A model generated the notes under the pieces. The model was not told where the DNA came from. It made no database searches and saw only the letters and a program-made list of their open reading frames with translations. A DNA stretch of 64,000 bases from Enterococcaceae bacterium OF42-14pH9A. GTDB lineage: Bacteria; Bacillota; Bacilli; Lactobacillales; Enterococcaceae. The DNA lies in contig JAQEYU010000002.1 in assembly GCA_027692465.1 (NCBI GenBank), positions 124,001 through 188,000 of the forward strand. The letters run 5' to 3'. Shown one piece after another: positions 55,338 to 62,537 of the stretch; positions within the stretch are counted from its first letter, which is position 1; each line of letters begins with the position of its first letter. Both the position numbers and the translations under genes were made by a program.

Positions 55338-55898
55338 TTACTCTACTCGGGGTGTTCCGGCGGCTTCTTTTTTCTGATAATCCTTGAAGCGGACGTTTGT
55401 CTCGATCTTCATATTCGGACCCACCAGCATCGCCAGATTATGCTGGATGGCACGAGCCAGCTGGTCTTGTTTGTCTGTCAATAAAAACACCTTGCGCATC
55501 TTGCCGGTCACCAGCACATCGATTTTTTCCTTCTTGACCTTGATACTGACGGAAGGGTCCCGAATAAAGGGCTCTTCTTTGACCGTTTCCAATACATAAC
55601 TTTCCAATGCCCGCTTTTGGATCGTCAGATTGCCTGCATCCTTTTCAATCTCAAGGGATGCCGACTGACCGGGAAACAATAAGATTACGATGATCCCCAC
55701 TACAGCCAACACCAAAAAACCGACGCTGACCCAAAACAGCAGCTGCGGCATATAACTGCCCACCAGCGGATAATCCGTCAGCGGCAGCAGCGCAGGCAGC
55801 CCGGCTGCGACGAACTGATTGGCCACCAAGGTATAAAACAACGGAATCGCCAACAGGATCAAAGCGAGAATGAACAGGGCTTTCGTGCTTTTTCGCAT
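55338..55898 (-). CDS. amaP: Alkaline shock response membrane anchor protein AmaP
   Basis: 186 residues. Two N-terminal membrane helices (about 5-27 and 52-77), then a cytoplasmic Asp23-like domain: KDAGNLTIQKRALESYVLETVKEEPFIRDPSVSIKVKKEKIDVLVTGKM. AmaP anchors Asp23/Gls24 to the membrane. Second gene of the gls operon, 32 bp after glsB and 12 bp before DUF2273. Confidence 0.92.
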   Translation of the reverse strand: MRKSTKALFILALILLAIPLFYTLVANQFVAAGLPALLPLTDYPLVGSYMPQLLFWVSVGFLVLAVVGIIVILLFPGQSASLEIEKDAGNLTIQKRALESYVLETVKEEPFIRDPSVSIKVKKEKIDVLVTGKMRKVFLLTDKQDQLARAIQHNLAMLVGPNMKIETNVRFKDYQKKEAAGTPRVE

Positions 55899-55930
55899 GT
55901 CGTCACCTCTTCTTCATGATATGCCTGCTG

Positions 55931-56176
55931 CTACGCCCGGCGACCGAAAAAGAAGGACACCACCGCTACTAAAATAACTGCGCCAATGATTGATGGAACA
56001 ATTGCCATGCCGGCCAGTGTCGGACCCCAATGACCCAAAAGCGTCTGGCCGATCGCCGAACCTACGAGACCTGCTACCACATTGGCAATAATCCCCATCG
56101 AGCCGCCCTTATTTGTGAGGGCACCGGCAATCGCTCCGATTACACCGCCGACAATCAACGACCAAATCAAACCCAT
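55931..56176 (-). CDS. glsB: GlsB/YeaQ/YmgE family membrane protein
   Basis: 81 residues, about three hydrophobic Gly-rich helices: MGLIWSLIVGGVIGAIAGALTNKGGSMGIIANVVAGLVGSAIGQTLLG, the transglycosylase-associated (YeaQ) pattern. First gene of the stress operon; AGGAGG 8 bp before the ATG. GlsB co-occurs with Gls24 in enterococci. Function at the molecular level is not known. Confidence 0.93.
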   Translation of the reverse strand: MGLIWSLIVGGVIGAIAGALTNKGGSMGIIANVVAGLVGSAIGQTLLGHWGPTLAGMAIVPSIIGAVILVAVVSFFFGRRA

Positions 56177-56429
56177 AATAAATTCCTCCTTTTGCTTAGA
56201 TATAAAATTGCGAACATTTGAAACCTCTTACACCAATTACGTTACCACTTCGCTTAAAATAATTGAAACAATCTGCTCAATTAACTGATTGTTTTTCCCA
56301 AAAAGCGCAAGCCACTGTTTTAAGCTTTCTTCAGTTGGTGTGACCGATGCCGCTGCCCCGCTACCGTCAAGCTGCAGCCCAGCCGAATCTACAGCGGTTT
56401 CCCCTCAGAATTACGGCCATTTCCCCCTC
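56177..56429 (-). promoter_or_regulatory. Control region upstream of the gls operon
   Basis: AT-rich for about 100 bp before glsB, where the promoter must be; I cannot choose one -10/-35 pair with confidence. No other element recognised up to the terminator at 56430. Confidence 0.35.
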
Positions 56430-56478
56430 AAAAAACCGTTTCAAACGCCCCGGATGCAGGAAGTTTGAAACGGTTTTT
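56430..56478 (-). terminator. Bidirectional terminator after the DUF1659/DUF2922 genes
   Basis: AAAAACCGTTTCAAAC (56431) pairs exactly with GTTTGAAACGGTTTTT (56463-56478); T-tract on both strands. Confidence 0.9.
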
Positions 56479-56519
56479 AAGCTGAGACGGACACTTTGAA
56501 GCTTTCTGAGCTGACGCCT

Positions 56520-56661
56520 TCAAGACATTTTCAGCCACCAGCCGATCAGCCAGGCGAACCAGCTGCCGTAAAATAATAGTGCCATCAGCCATAAGCGGCC
56601 ATTCGGTGTCCAGAGGCTGCTCCACTGCCGCCCAAAAGCGGCTGCCGCCGGGATAATACCC
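56520..56661 (-). CDS. Possible very small membrane peptide after DUF2922
   Basis: After the DUF2922 stop codon a frame ending at 56520 codes for a peptide with SLWTPNGRLWLMALLFYGSWFAWLIGWWLKMS, a strongly hydrophobic Trp-rich segment. No ATG, GTG or TTG with a ribosome site is found; ATT or ATC near 56655 beside GAGGG would be needed, or an internal ATG at about 56582. DUF2922 genes are sometimes followed by such a tiny membrane ORF. Weakly supported. Confidence 0.3.
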
Positions 56662-56880
56662 TCAGTCTTCGAACAGCGGTGTTTCGATGGTTTCGATATA
56701 CTTGGCACTTTGGACTTCGGCGTAGAGCTGGATGCCGTCTTTTTCAAACAACGCCAGATCCCGCAGACCTTCCATCGCTGTACGGACTGTGGGTGCCTCC
56801 AGGTTGGTGGCGGCGATGATGGGATCTAAGCTGTGTTTTTTTCCTTCGCCATTCAAAAAGGTCATACGCAGTTTTTTCAT
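56662..56880 (-). CDS. DUF2922 family small protein
   Basis: 72 residues. Characteristic pattern: MKKLRMTFLNGEGKKHSLDPIIAATNLEAPTVRTAMEGLRDLALFEKDGIQLYAEVQSAKYIET, matching DUF2922 (beta-strand, PDP-like loop, long helix, AxYVET ending). Function unknown. DUF2922 and DUF1659 genes are regular neighbours in Firmicutes; here DUF1659 lies 267 bp upstream on the same strand. Confidence 0.88.
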   Translation of the reverse strand: MKKLRMTFLNGEGKKHSLDPIIAATNLEAPTVRTAMEGLRDLALFEKDGIQLYAEVQSAKYIETIETPLFED

Positions 56881-57147
56881 GATTCAGTTCCTCCATTTCA
56901 TTTTTGAGTGTCAGAGCAGAGCAACAAGTAAGTCGAAAAAGTCAGCGGAAACCGTGCGGGAGCACCAGATAGCCGCTTGTTTGCCGGGGCGGCAGCGGTG
57001 TGCTACCGGCGGCCGCTAAAATTAGCGGTGCGTGGGAGAATCAGCCAACCGCTCATGGGAACAACTGACAACGACTTTGCTCCCCCTCGGTCCCCTGCTG
57101 CCGCTCCGGCTGCTCACGACGGGTTGCTGCCATTTTCGAGGCTTACG

Positions 57148-57354
57148 TTATTTTACATATTCAGTTTTAGTAGTCTCCTGCACCGAAATCACGTCGGTAT
57201 CCTGAGGCATCAAGGGTGCCCATAGGTCGATCAAAGAGACGACTTTGCTTTCTTCAGGGCTCTGGATACAGTTGTTCAGGGTCTGTTTCGTGCGGTTTTT
57301 CTTGCCGGGCTCCTGCAGCATGATCCCCAGGCCGGTTTCCAAATGTGTTTTCAT
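57148..57354 (-). CDS. DUF1659-like small protein
   Basis: 68 residues with AAAGGAGG 10 bp before the ATG at 57354. Sequence KTHLETGLGIMLQEPGKKNRTKQTLNNCIQSPEESKVVSLIDLWAPLMPQDTDVISVQETTKTEYVK resembles DUF1659 (a short beta-hairpin region, then a helix and a VxxTExxYV ending). Partner of the DUF2922 gene downstream. Function unknown. Confidence 0.7.
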   Translation of the reverse strand: MKTHLETGLGIMLQEPGKKNRTKQTLNNCIQSPEESKVVSLIDLWAPLMPQDTDVISVQETTKTEYVK

Positions 57355-57431
57355 TAGTGTGTCCTCCTTTTGTTCCTGTAAATGCGGGCCAGCCGTGCAC
57401 AGCCTTTCCTACATTTATCAGGTGTTATTTT

Positions 57432-57560
57432 AGGCGTATCTGAAAGCGTCAGCTGTTTCAGCGTTTTTTTCGCAATCCCGTCTACGCGCAGTTTTAGCCT
57501 CACATCAACTGCCCATTCCGGCCAAAAGCTGAGTCCTGCCAGAGTTTCCAGACAGCCGCC
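57432..57560 (-). repeat. MITE-like remnant, copy H
   Basis: About 129 bp, diverged and shortened. Left end TTAGGCGTATCTGAAAGCG, right end GAGTTTCCAGACAGCCGCC; the body keeps TTTTCGCAATC-, GCGCAG- and CGGCCAAAA-like parts in the inverted orientation. It lies between the shared 12-bp motif at 57590 and the DUF1659 gene. Confidence 0.6.
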
Positions 57561-57589
57561 AGTGTCGTTGCAAGCCTTGCATATCTATA

Positions 57590-57601
57590 ACGAAAATAAC
57601 A
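57590..57601 (-). promoter_or_regulatory. 12-bp motif shared with the DUF4373 gene, copy 1
   Basis: On the minus strand TGTTATTTTCGT followed by TATAGATA. It lies 21 bp downstream of the sigma-like gene and upstream of DUF1659. The identical 12-mer is 46 bp upstream of the DUF4373 gene. Confidence 0.45.
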
Positions 57602-57622
57602 AACGTATTGTCCCTAACTTTT

Positions 57623-58114
57623 TTAAAATAACTTTGCTTTCTTTTCTAACGCTTTGCGGAATTTGTAGCGGCGCCGGCGATCCAGCTGGTTTTCCCTTCG
57701 ATCTGTCAGCAGCTGACTCAATTTTTCCCGCTCTGCTTCTGCCAACAGCTCCCAAAAATCTCTGGTTCGCTGAGCTTCTTCCACTTGCTGCAGGGGATCC
57801 GGTCTTCCATCAGCCAGCTGCAACAGCAGATCTTCTTCAAAGCCGCAACCTTCATTGCGACGCCGCTGCTTGCGGAAGATATCCTTCATCTGCCATACCA
57901 GCCGGCCGAACAAGCGACTGCCGTAATAACGGGCCAAAAACTCCTGGCGGCTGGTCGCTTGCGCCAGCTCCTCCACCAACAGCAAACGCAGCTCCTGCCG
58001 GTAATCCTCATAGTCCCCGTGACTGGCAAATACACCGCAACGCATCAGAACCTTTTCGATCAGCAGGTCATACTCGGCTTCCACAAATAACGTTTCAATC
58101 TCCTCAGAACGCAT
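57623..58114 (-). CDS. Sigma-70-like factor (ComX/SigH-like)
   Basis: 163 residues from the ATG at 58114 (GAGGT about 9 bp upstream; weak). Region 2 pattern: GDYEDYRQELRLLLVEELAQ (about 33-52, the DxxDxxQE core-binding helix) and YYGSRLFGRLVWQMKDIFRKQRRRNE (about 64-89, -10 recognition and melting). A linker and a basic helical C-terminus (LLAEAEREKLSQLLTDRRENQLDRRRRYKFRKALEKK) could be region 4. Short ComX-like factors of this kind drive competence or phage-linked genes in Lactobacillales. It sits upstream of DUF1659/DUF2922. Alternative: a phage-type transcription factor of similar fold. Confidence 0.7.
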   Translation of the reverse strand: MRSEEIETLFVEAEYDLLIEKVLMRCGVFASHGDYEDYRQELRLLLVEELAQATSRQEFLARYYGSRLFGRLVWQMKDIFRKQRRRNEGCGFEEDLLLQLADGRPDPLQQVEEAQRTRDFWELLAEAEREKLSQLLTDRRENQLDRRRRYKFRKALEKKAKLF

Positions 58115-58492
58115 AATAAATACCTCATTCACATTTTTTCCGGCCGGTGATTCAAGCATACCGAACCCTTGAGCAGCCACGGACGGAAAAAAGCCCTGCC
58201 GCCTATCGGAATTCCCGCCACCAAGTCAAAATCTCGCAACCCTTCGTATTTTTTCTCATCCCGACAGATCAAATAAAGCAGCCGCACCTGCGGATATCTG
58301 CTAAAAAGCCTCAAAAAAGTCCTGATGGTTCTCTGTTTTTCGCTGCAGGCTAAAATTCCGGCGCCGAAAATGAAGGCAGAAGGGCTGTTTTTTGCGTATT
58401 TAGTGATGAGAGATTTTGGTATATCTGCGGGGAATTTCAGCAAGGCCGAAGCTTTTTCTCCAGCAGCACCCTGCTTTGTAAACCGGGCTTTA
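58115..58492. other. Intergenic region without a recognised gene
   Basis: Between the sigma-like gene and the DUF4373 gene. A minus-strand frame (58129-58533) covers it but overlaps the end of the DUF4373 gene, has no ribosome site and shows no family pattern; it may be accidental or a decayed gene. The sigma gene promoter should be here but I see no convincing one. Confidence 0.4.
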
Positions 58493-60424
58493 TCACTCGT
58501 AACGGCCCGCTGCCTGCAGATAGACCGGGGCATCCCAGTCAGCTTCTTCCTGCAAGATCCACTCCAGCTCGGCCGCTGTCGCCTGATAGATTGTGTCCGG
58601 CTGAAAATCGGCTCCCATCAACCGCCGACAGCTCTGCTGCAATTTCAACCACTGTTGGCGGTCACATTTTGCCACCGGCTGAGCCTGCCAGTCCACCTCC
58701 GGATCCCGCCGATAGAGACGGCCGTTGCGGTAGCTGCTGGTGGTCTGACGCCGTTTTTGCTGCCCACCGTCTTTGGCGCTGCGGTTGCGATCTACGGAGG
58801 TCCCATGGTACGATCCGGCTGCGGCATCAAAGCCTGCTCTGTGATTTGTTTCATGACTCGCTCCGTGATTTGTTGCGAATCTTCCTCCGGGATTTGCTCC
58901 GGACCGAACTGCAGATTGCCCTCCTGATCCGGCTGCGTGCGGCTTCTTTCGGGTTGTTTTTTTGCTGTCCGTTCCGGTGACGGCCGGTTTTTCCGGTGCC
59001 GGCAACTGGTCGGCGCGGGCTTGGCGCGCCTGCTGCCGCTGGTATTCCCGTGCCTGCGCCAGCTCCTGTACTCCGGCCGCTCGCCATGTCTGCAGGCGGC
59101 GCTGCAATACCCGCAACGCCCGCTCCTTTGGCACCTCCTCTTGCAAGGCCAGCTTGATGGCCGCCTCCGTCAAAGGGTCGCCGAAAGTCAGGATCAGCCG
59201 CGTCAACTCCCCCTGGAAAAGGGTTTCCGGTGCGCCCCAGCCGGCCGACCACGCTGCAAAAGCCGCCGTCCGCTGCAGTTGAAATCCCTCTGACACACTC
59301 GCCACTGCCGTTTTTTTGTCTGATTGCTTTTGGTGGCCAGCTGTAGTCATTGCCGCTGCAAGACACTCGGTCGCCGCCCCTTCATTTTCCTTCACAATGG
59401 TCGTTTCCGGCAGTGAAAGCTCTGTCGGAACAAAACTCAGGGAAATCGTCGGCGGCGCAGGGGTATTGGCAGGAGTTGTTTCTGCGGCCCGTTTGGCTGC
59501 CTGCCCCTTTGACGCCGGCACTGCGTTATCTTTCGAGTGGGCTTGGGTGCCCTCCGCCTCAGCAGGCTCGGCAATCAATGAAGCGGCTGGTGGGCAGAGC
59601 GCCTGCTGCACGAGCGGCACCGGCAACGCTTGGACGCAGTCTTGTGGGTCGACGATTACCGGCGGTACGGCCGTTGTTGCGGTACTTATTCCGGCCGTAT
59701 TATCGCAGGCGCTCATTTCAGAGGGCAACTGTGAAAGAAATCCGCCTTTCACCAACTCTGCCGCCTCCGTCTCGGTTTCGGTTTCGGTTTGGGTTTCCGT
59801 TGTTTCCCCGTTTTCTGCCTCCTCTGAAGCAAACAGTGCCGCAGTGCTTTGCGGGAGTTCTTGCGAATTTTCCGGCATCAAACTGACTGTCTCTCTGTCC
59901 GTCGTTTCCTGCGGCTGCTGGCAGTCCTCGGCAGCTGACAATCCTGCTTCTTCTTCCTCGCCGGCGCCACAGTCCGGCATCGGGGCCGGTTTTACCGCCA
60001 ATTGACCGCTGATCAGCGCAATATTGTCCCGCACAAAGCCCCTTACCAGCACCAACTCCGTCAGCACCTGCACCTCTTTGCGCCGCAGCGTAGCCATCAA
60101 ATAACGCCGCTGGATCCCCTTTGACGTCAGGATGCTGTAATTTTTGTAGATTTCGCCATCAAACAGACCTACCTCGGTCGCCTTGTCCACCACCAGCTGC
60201 ACCTTTTCCTCCTCCAGCCCCATCGTATCCGCCGCCATAAAGCGGACCTCCTCGTCATAACGCAAAAAATAGCCCTCATCCTTGTAGATCGTATCGAAAA
60301 ACCACAACAGGATGTACAATCCCTCGCAGCCGCCTGCCCGTAAGACACGGCGCACTTTGATATCACTGAGAAAACCCACATCCATCGGAAAATATTCCAG
60401 TCCCTGCTTGATTGGTCGTGCCAT
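58493..60424 (-). CDS. DUF4373 phage-type replication protein with long disordered linker
   Basis: 643 residues; CCGGAGG 8 bp before the ATG. The N-terminus is the Lin1244/Lin1753-like (DUF4373) domain: RPIKQGLEYFPMDVGFLSDIKVRRVLRAGGCEGLYILLWFFDTIYKDEGYFLRYDEE at 3-60, then a winged-helix-like part to about 135. A low-complexity Ala/Thr/Glu/Pro linker (about 155-390) follows. Then a DnaD-like helical part (about 395-475: FAAWSAGWGAPETLFQGELTRLILTFGDPLTEAAIKLALQEEVPKERALRVLQRRLQTW), a Gly/Arg/His tail, and a final segment with WLKLQQSCRRLMGADFQPD. Such proteins start replication of phages or plasmids; no other phage genes lie nearby. Confidence 0.82.
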   Translation of the reverse strand: MARPIKQGLEYFPMDVGFLSDIKVRRVLRAGGCEGLYILLWFFDTIYKDEGYFLRYDEEVRFMAADTMGLEEEKVQLVVDKATEVGLFDGEIYKNYSILTSKGIQRRYLMATLRRKEVQVLTELVLVRGFVRDNIALISGQLAVKPAPMPDCGAGEEEEAGLSAAEDCQQPQETTDRETVSLMPENSQELPQSTAALFASEEAENGETTETQTETETETEAAELVKGGFLSQLPSEMSACDNTAGISTATTAVPPVIVDPQDCVQALPVPLVQQALCPPAASLIAEPAEAEGTQAHSKDNAVPASKGQAAKRAAETTPANTPAPPTISLSFVPTELSLPETTIVKENEGAATECLAAAMTTAGHQKQSDKKTAVASVSEGFQLQRTAAFAAWSAGWGAPETLFQGELTRLILTFGDPLTEAAIKLALQEEVPKERALRVLQRRLQTWRAAGVQELAQAREYQRQQARQARADQLPAPEKPAVTGTDSKKTTRKKPHAAGSGGQSAVRSGANPGGRFATNHGASHETNHRAGFDAAAGSYHGTSVDRNRSAKDGGQQKRRQTTSSYRNGRLYRRDPEVDWQAQPVAKCDRQQWLKLQQSCRRLMGADFQPDTIYQATAAELEWILQEEADWDAPVYLQAAGRYE

Positions 60425-60469
60425 GATCGTCCTCCGGTAAAAGTTATTTTTGGTCCGCTATATATAAAG

Positions 60470-60481
60470 ACGAAAATAACA
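60470..60481 (-). promoter_or_regulatory. 12-bp motif shared with the DUF1659 leader, copy 2
   Basis: On the minus strand TGTTATTTTCGT followed by CTTTATATA, 46-57 bp before the DUF4373 ATG, a normal promoter distance. A weaker relative (TGTTATCTTTGC) lies at about 60533-60545. Confidence 0.5.
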
Positions 60482-60663
60482 CCCCCAATGTCGCCCGCCA
60501 AAAAGTAAATTTTAACTATTTCTCATAAAAGCAAAGATAACAACTCGTTTTAATTTTTATGCGAATATTTTACGTATTTTAACGCCACGCTGCTAATTAT
60601 CTTGCGGAAGACTTCTTGATTCTTTACTCTTCTCTCCTGTCCTTTCCTCTCCTTTTCTTTGCG

Positions 60664-60775
60664 GATTATTGTCGACAAAAACGGCTGCTCCTTTTACTGG
60701 CGGGCTTTTCGGCCTTTTAGCGGTCGGCTGCCACCTTCGAAAAAAGCCCCTGCAGGCAAACTGTCGACAATAATC
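60664..60775. repeat. 14-bp inverted repeat with TTGTCGACAA cores
   Basis: GATTATTGTCGACA at 60664-60677 and its exact complement TGTCGACAATAATC at 60762-60775, 84 bp apart. The repeats lie in the AT-rich gene-free stretch between the DUF4373 gene and the broken gene at 61063. They could be binding sites or an origin/recombination element. Confidence 0.7.
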
Positions 60776-60790
60776 ACTAAAAAACCAACA

Positions 60791-60819
60791 AAAAAATCCG
60801 TGCCACAGCTCACGGATTT
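60791..60819. terminator. Short hairpin, probable terminator
   Basis: AAATCCGTG pairs with CACGGATTT around GCCACAGCT; A/T-tracts on both sides. Confidence 0.6.
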
Positions 60820-61062
60820 TCCCTCATTTATTTATCATAAAACGAGCACACACAAATTATACAACGCTTACAATCCATGCTACACTCGTGACAGCAGCTT
60901 TAAAAAAATAGTTATTTTATCCAGCGAATCCGTCACTTCAGGGAGCGTCACTTCCCATCCTCTTGGGAGCTTTTCGGGATCGTACGGTCATCTTTTCAAA
61001 ACTGCTGCTCTGTCCTTGTTTTTTTAACGCTGCTGCCTATCATACACAAAGGAGAATTTCCC

Positions 61063-61913
61063 ATGACTTATCAACATCCTGCCATCGCCAACTCTGCCTT
61101 CAGCAAGCCTGTCAAACGCCTGCAGGAACTGCTGCCGGACTTCCGGGAGCAGCTTTTCGACAGCCGCAGCCTGGCACGCCTGACGAAAACGCTCATCGTC
61201 AAGCACGATTTCCCTTATAACGAAAAGATTCTGGCGCTGCTCTGGCGCTGCTGCCGGTAAAAGAAGCCGCTCAGCTCTGCCAGCTGGTGATCACCGAAGA
61301 GGACCTTTACCTGGTGGACCGCACCCAAGATGAGCTCCTGAGCCAGGCCTGCCAGTTTCACACCCACGTCCCCTTTGACCACCACTTCAAAAATGCCCTG
61401 AATCAGGTGCTGAACCGGGATGCCCAGAACTATAACCTGCCGATGCCCACCTGGCGCTATGTCCTGATGCCGCTGAAAACCTCTTCCCAATGGGCCGGCA
61501 GCCGCCTCTGGCTCAATCCCGAAATCTTGCTGGACATCCACAAGAAACCCGCCGACAGCTGCTGGGCCCTGCACACCGTCCTGGGCCTGACACTACGCTC
61601 GCCGGTAATCCGCGATACCCTCTACGGCCGCCTCGAGCTGGCCTGCCTGTGCCACGGCCTTCTGCTGCGAATGCACGAGGTCATCCTGCCCAGAAACGCC
61701 GACAAGCTCCAGACCTTCCTGGGCTATCCCAGCCTCCCTTTGGTGAATCGCGTCCTGGAAGACCTGAAGTTCCGCCACATCCCCGGCGAACGGGACGAAC
61801 TCATGAAAAACTATAGCGCCATCCTGCGGCAACACGAGCGGAAAACCTACATCGATGCTGAAGAACGGGCGCTGGCGCGGAGTGGGAGCGAGCGGCATAC
61901 TTCTTGGAGATGA
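61063..61913 (+). pseudogene. Uncharacterised gene broken by an 11-bp tandem duplication
   Basis: Starts at the ATG 61063 with AAAGGAG 8 bp upstream. After residue 61 (…NEKILALL) the frame shifts because CTGGCGCTGCT occurs twice in a row (61231-61241 and 61242-61252), giving an early stop at 61258-61260. With one copy removed the frame reads ILALLPVKEAAQLCQLVITE and continues to 61913, about 280 residues in all. The downstream part is intact (DHHFKNALNQVLNRDAQNYNLPMPTWRYVLMPLKTSSQWAGS, SCWALHTVLGLTLRSPVI). No family recognised; soluble. Either a recent pseudogene, a phase-variable gene or an assembly error. Confidence 0.75.
61231..61252 (+). repeat. 11-bp tandem duplication
   Basis: CTGGCGCTGCT twice in direct succession, within the gene at 61063-61913. 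Loss of one unit restores the reading frame. Confidence 0.9.
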
Positions 61914-61934
61914 AAGGCGGCAGCACACGGGTAC

Positions 61935-61966
61935 AAAAAAAGCGAGACCTCAGCTTAAGGTCTCGC
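61935..61966 (-). terminator. Terminator of the polysaccharide operon
   Basis: GCGAGACCT (61942-61950) pairs with AGGTCTCGC (61958-61966); on the minus strand seven T follow. Confidence 0.88.
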
Positions 61967-62019
61967 GTTCCCGCCTTTATTCTGCTTCAGCAGCAACTCT
62001 TGTCAGATAAAGATCAGCA

Positions 62020-62505
62020 TCATTTTCGGGACTGCTCTTTCGGTTCTTCCACAACAACAATCTCAGTTTTCCCTTTGAAGATAAACAGCTTGCTGAAGAT
62101 ATAGTTGGCGACTACTACCAACACCTGTGTAATCAGCTTCGCCCAGAAGTCCCCCATATGCAGCATATTCACTAAAAGCAGCATTGCACCCATGTCGATA
62201 GCATAGGACAATAAACGATAAAAAATGAACTTTCCAAACTCGACAGCCAGCTCGCCTGCCGTTTCCGTCTTGGAATGGAAGACCCATAATTTGTTGGTGA
62301 CAAAGGCGAATAGGACCGCCCCTATCCAGGCCAGCGTGTTGGAAGGCACCAGACTGAGATGAGCCAAGTCCTTTGCAAGAAAGAACACGACAAAGTTGAC
62401 CACTGTCGTCAGACCGCCGAAGAACAGGTAGATAAAGACCTCCCATAGATGGCGTTTTTCCAGTTCGGTGCGGAATTGGTTGTAAAGTTTCAAAAAAAAC
62501 CTCAT
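62020..62505 (-). CDS. GtrA family membrane protein
   Basis: 161 residues, four membrane helices. GtrA pattern: LFFGGLTTVVNFVVFFLAKDL (about 27-48), LAWIGAVLFAFVTNKLWVFHSK (about 57-79), then FYRLLSYAIDMGAMLLLV and VVVANYIFSKLFIFKGK. GtrA-type proteins take part in moving lipid-linked sugars across the membrane for surface glycan modification. Last gene of the operon with the epimerase and glycosyltransferase. The ribosome site is weak (GCTGAG). Confidence 0.9.
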   Translation of the reverse strand: MRFFLKLYNQFRTELEKRHLWEVFIYLFFGGLTTVVNFVVFFLAKDLAHLSLVPSNTLAWIGAVLFAFVTNKLWVFHSKTETAGELAVEFGKFIFYRLLSYAIDMGAMLLLVNMLHMGDFWAKLITQVLVVVANYIFSKLFIFKGKTEIVVVEEPKEQSRK

Positions 62506-62537
62506 TTACTCAGCCGTTTTTATTAGAGCAAAAAATC

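Noticed and set aside
58129..58533. 134-codon minus-strand frame between the sigma-like and DUF4373 genes
   Set aside because: Overlaps the DUF4373 gene end, no start signal, no recognisable pattern; noted as possibly decayed sequence only.
59316..60005. Long plus-strand frame (about 230 codons) antisense to the DUF4373 gene
   Set aside because: Arises from the Ala/Thr/Glu-rich linker composition of the real gene; no ribosome site and only low-complexity product.
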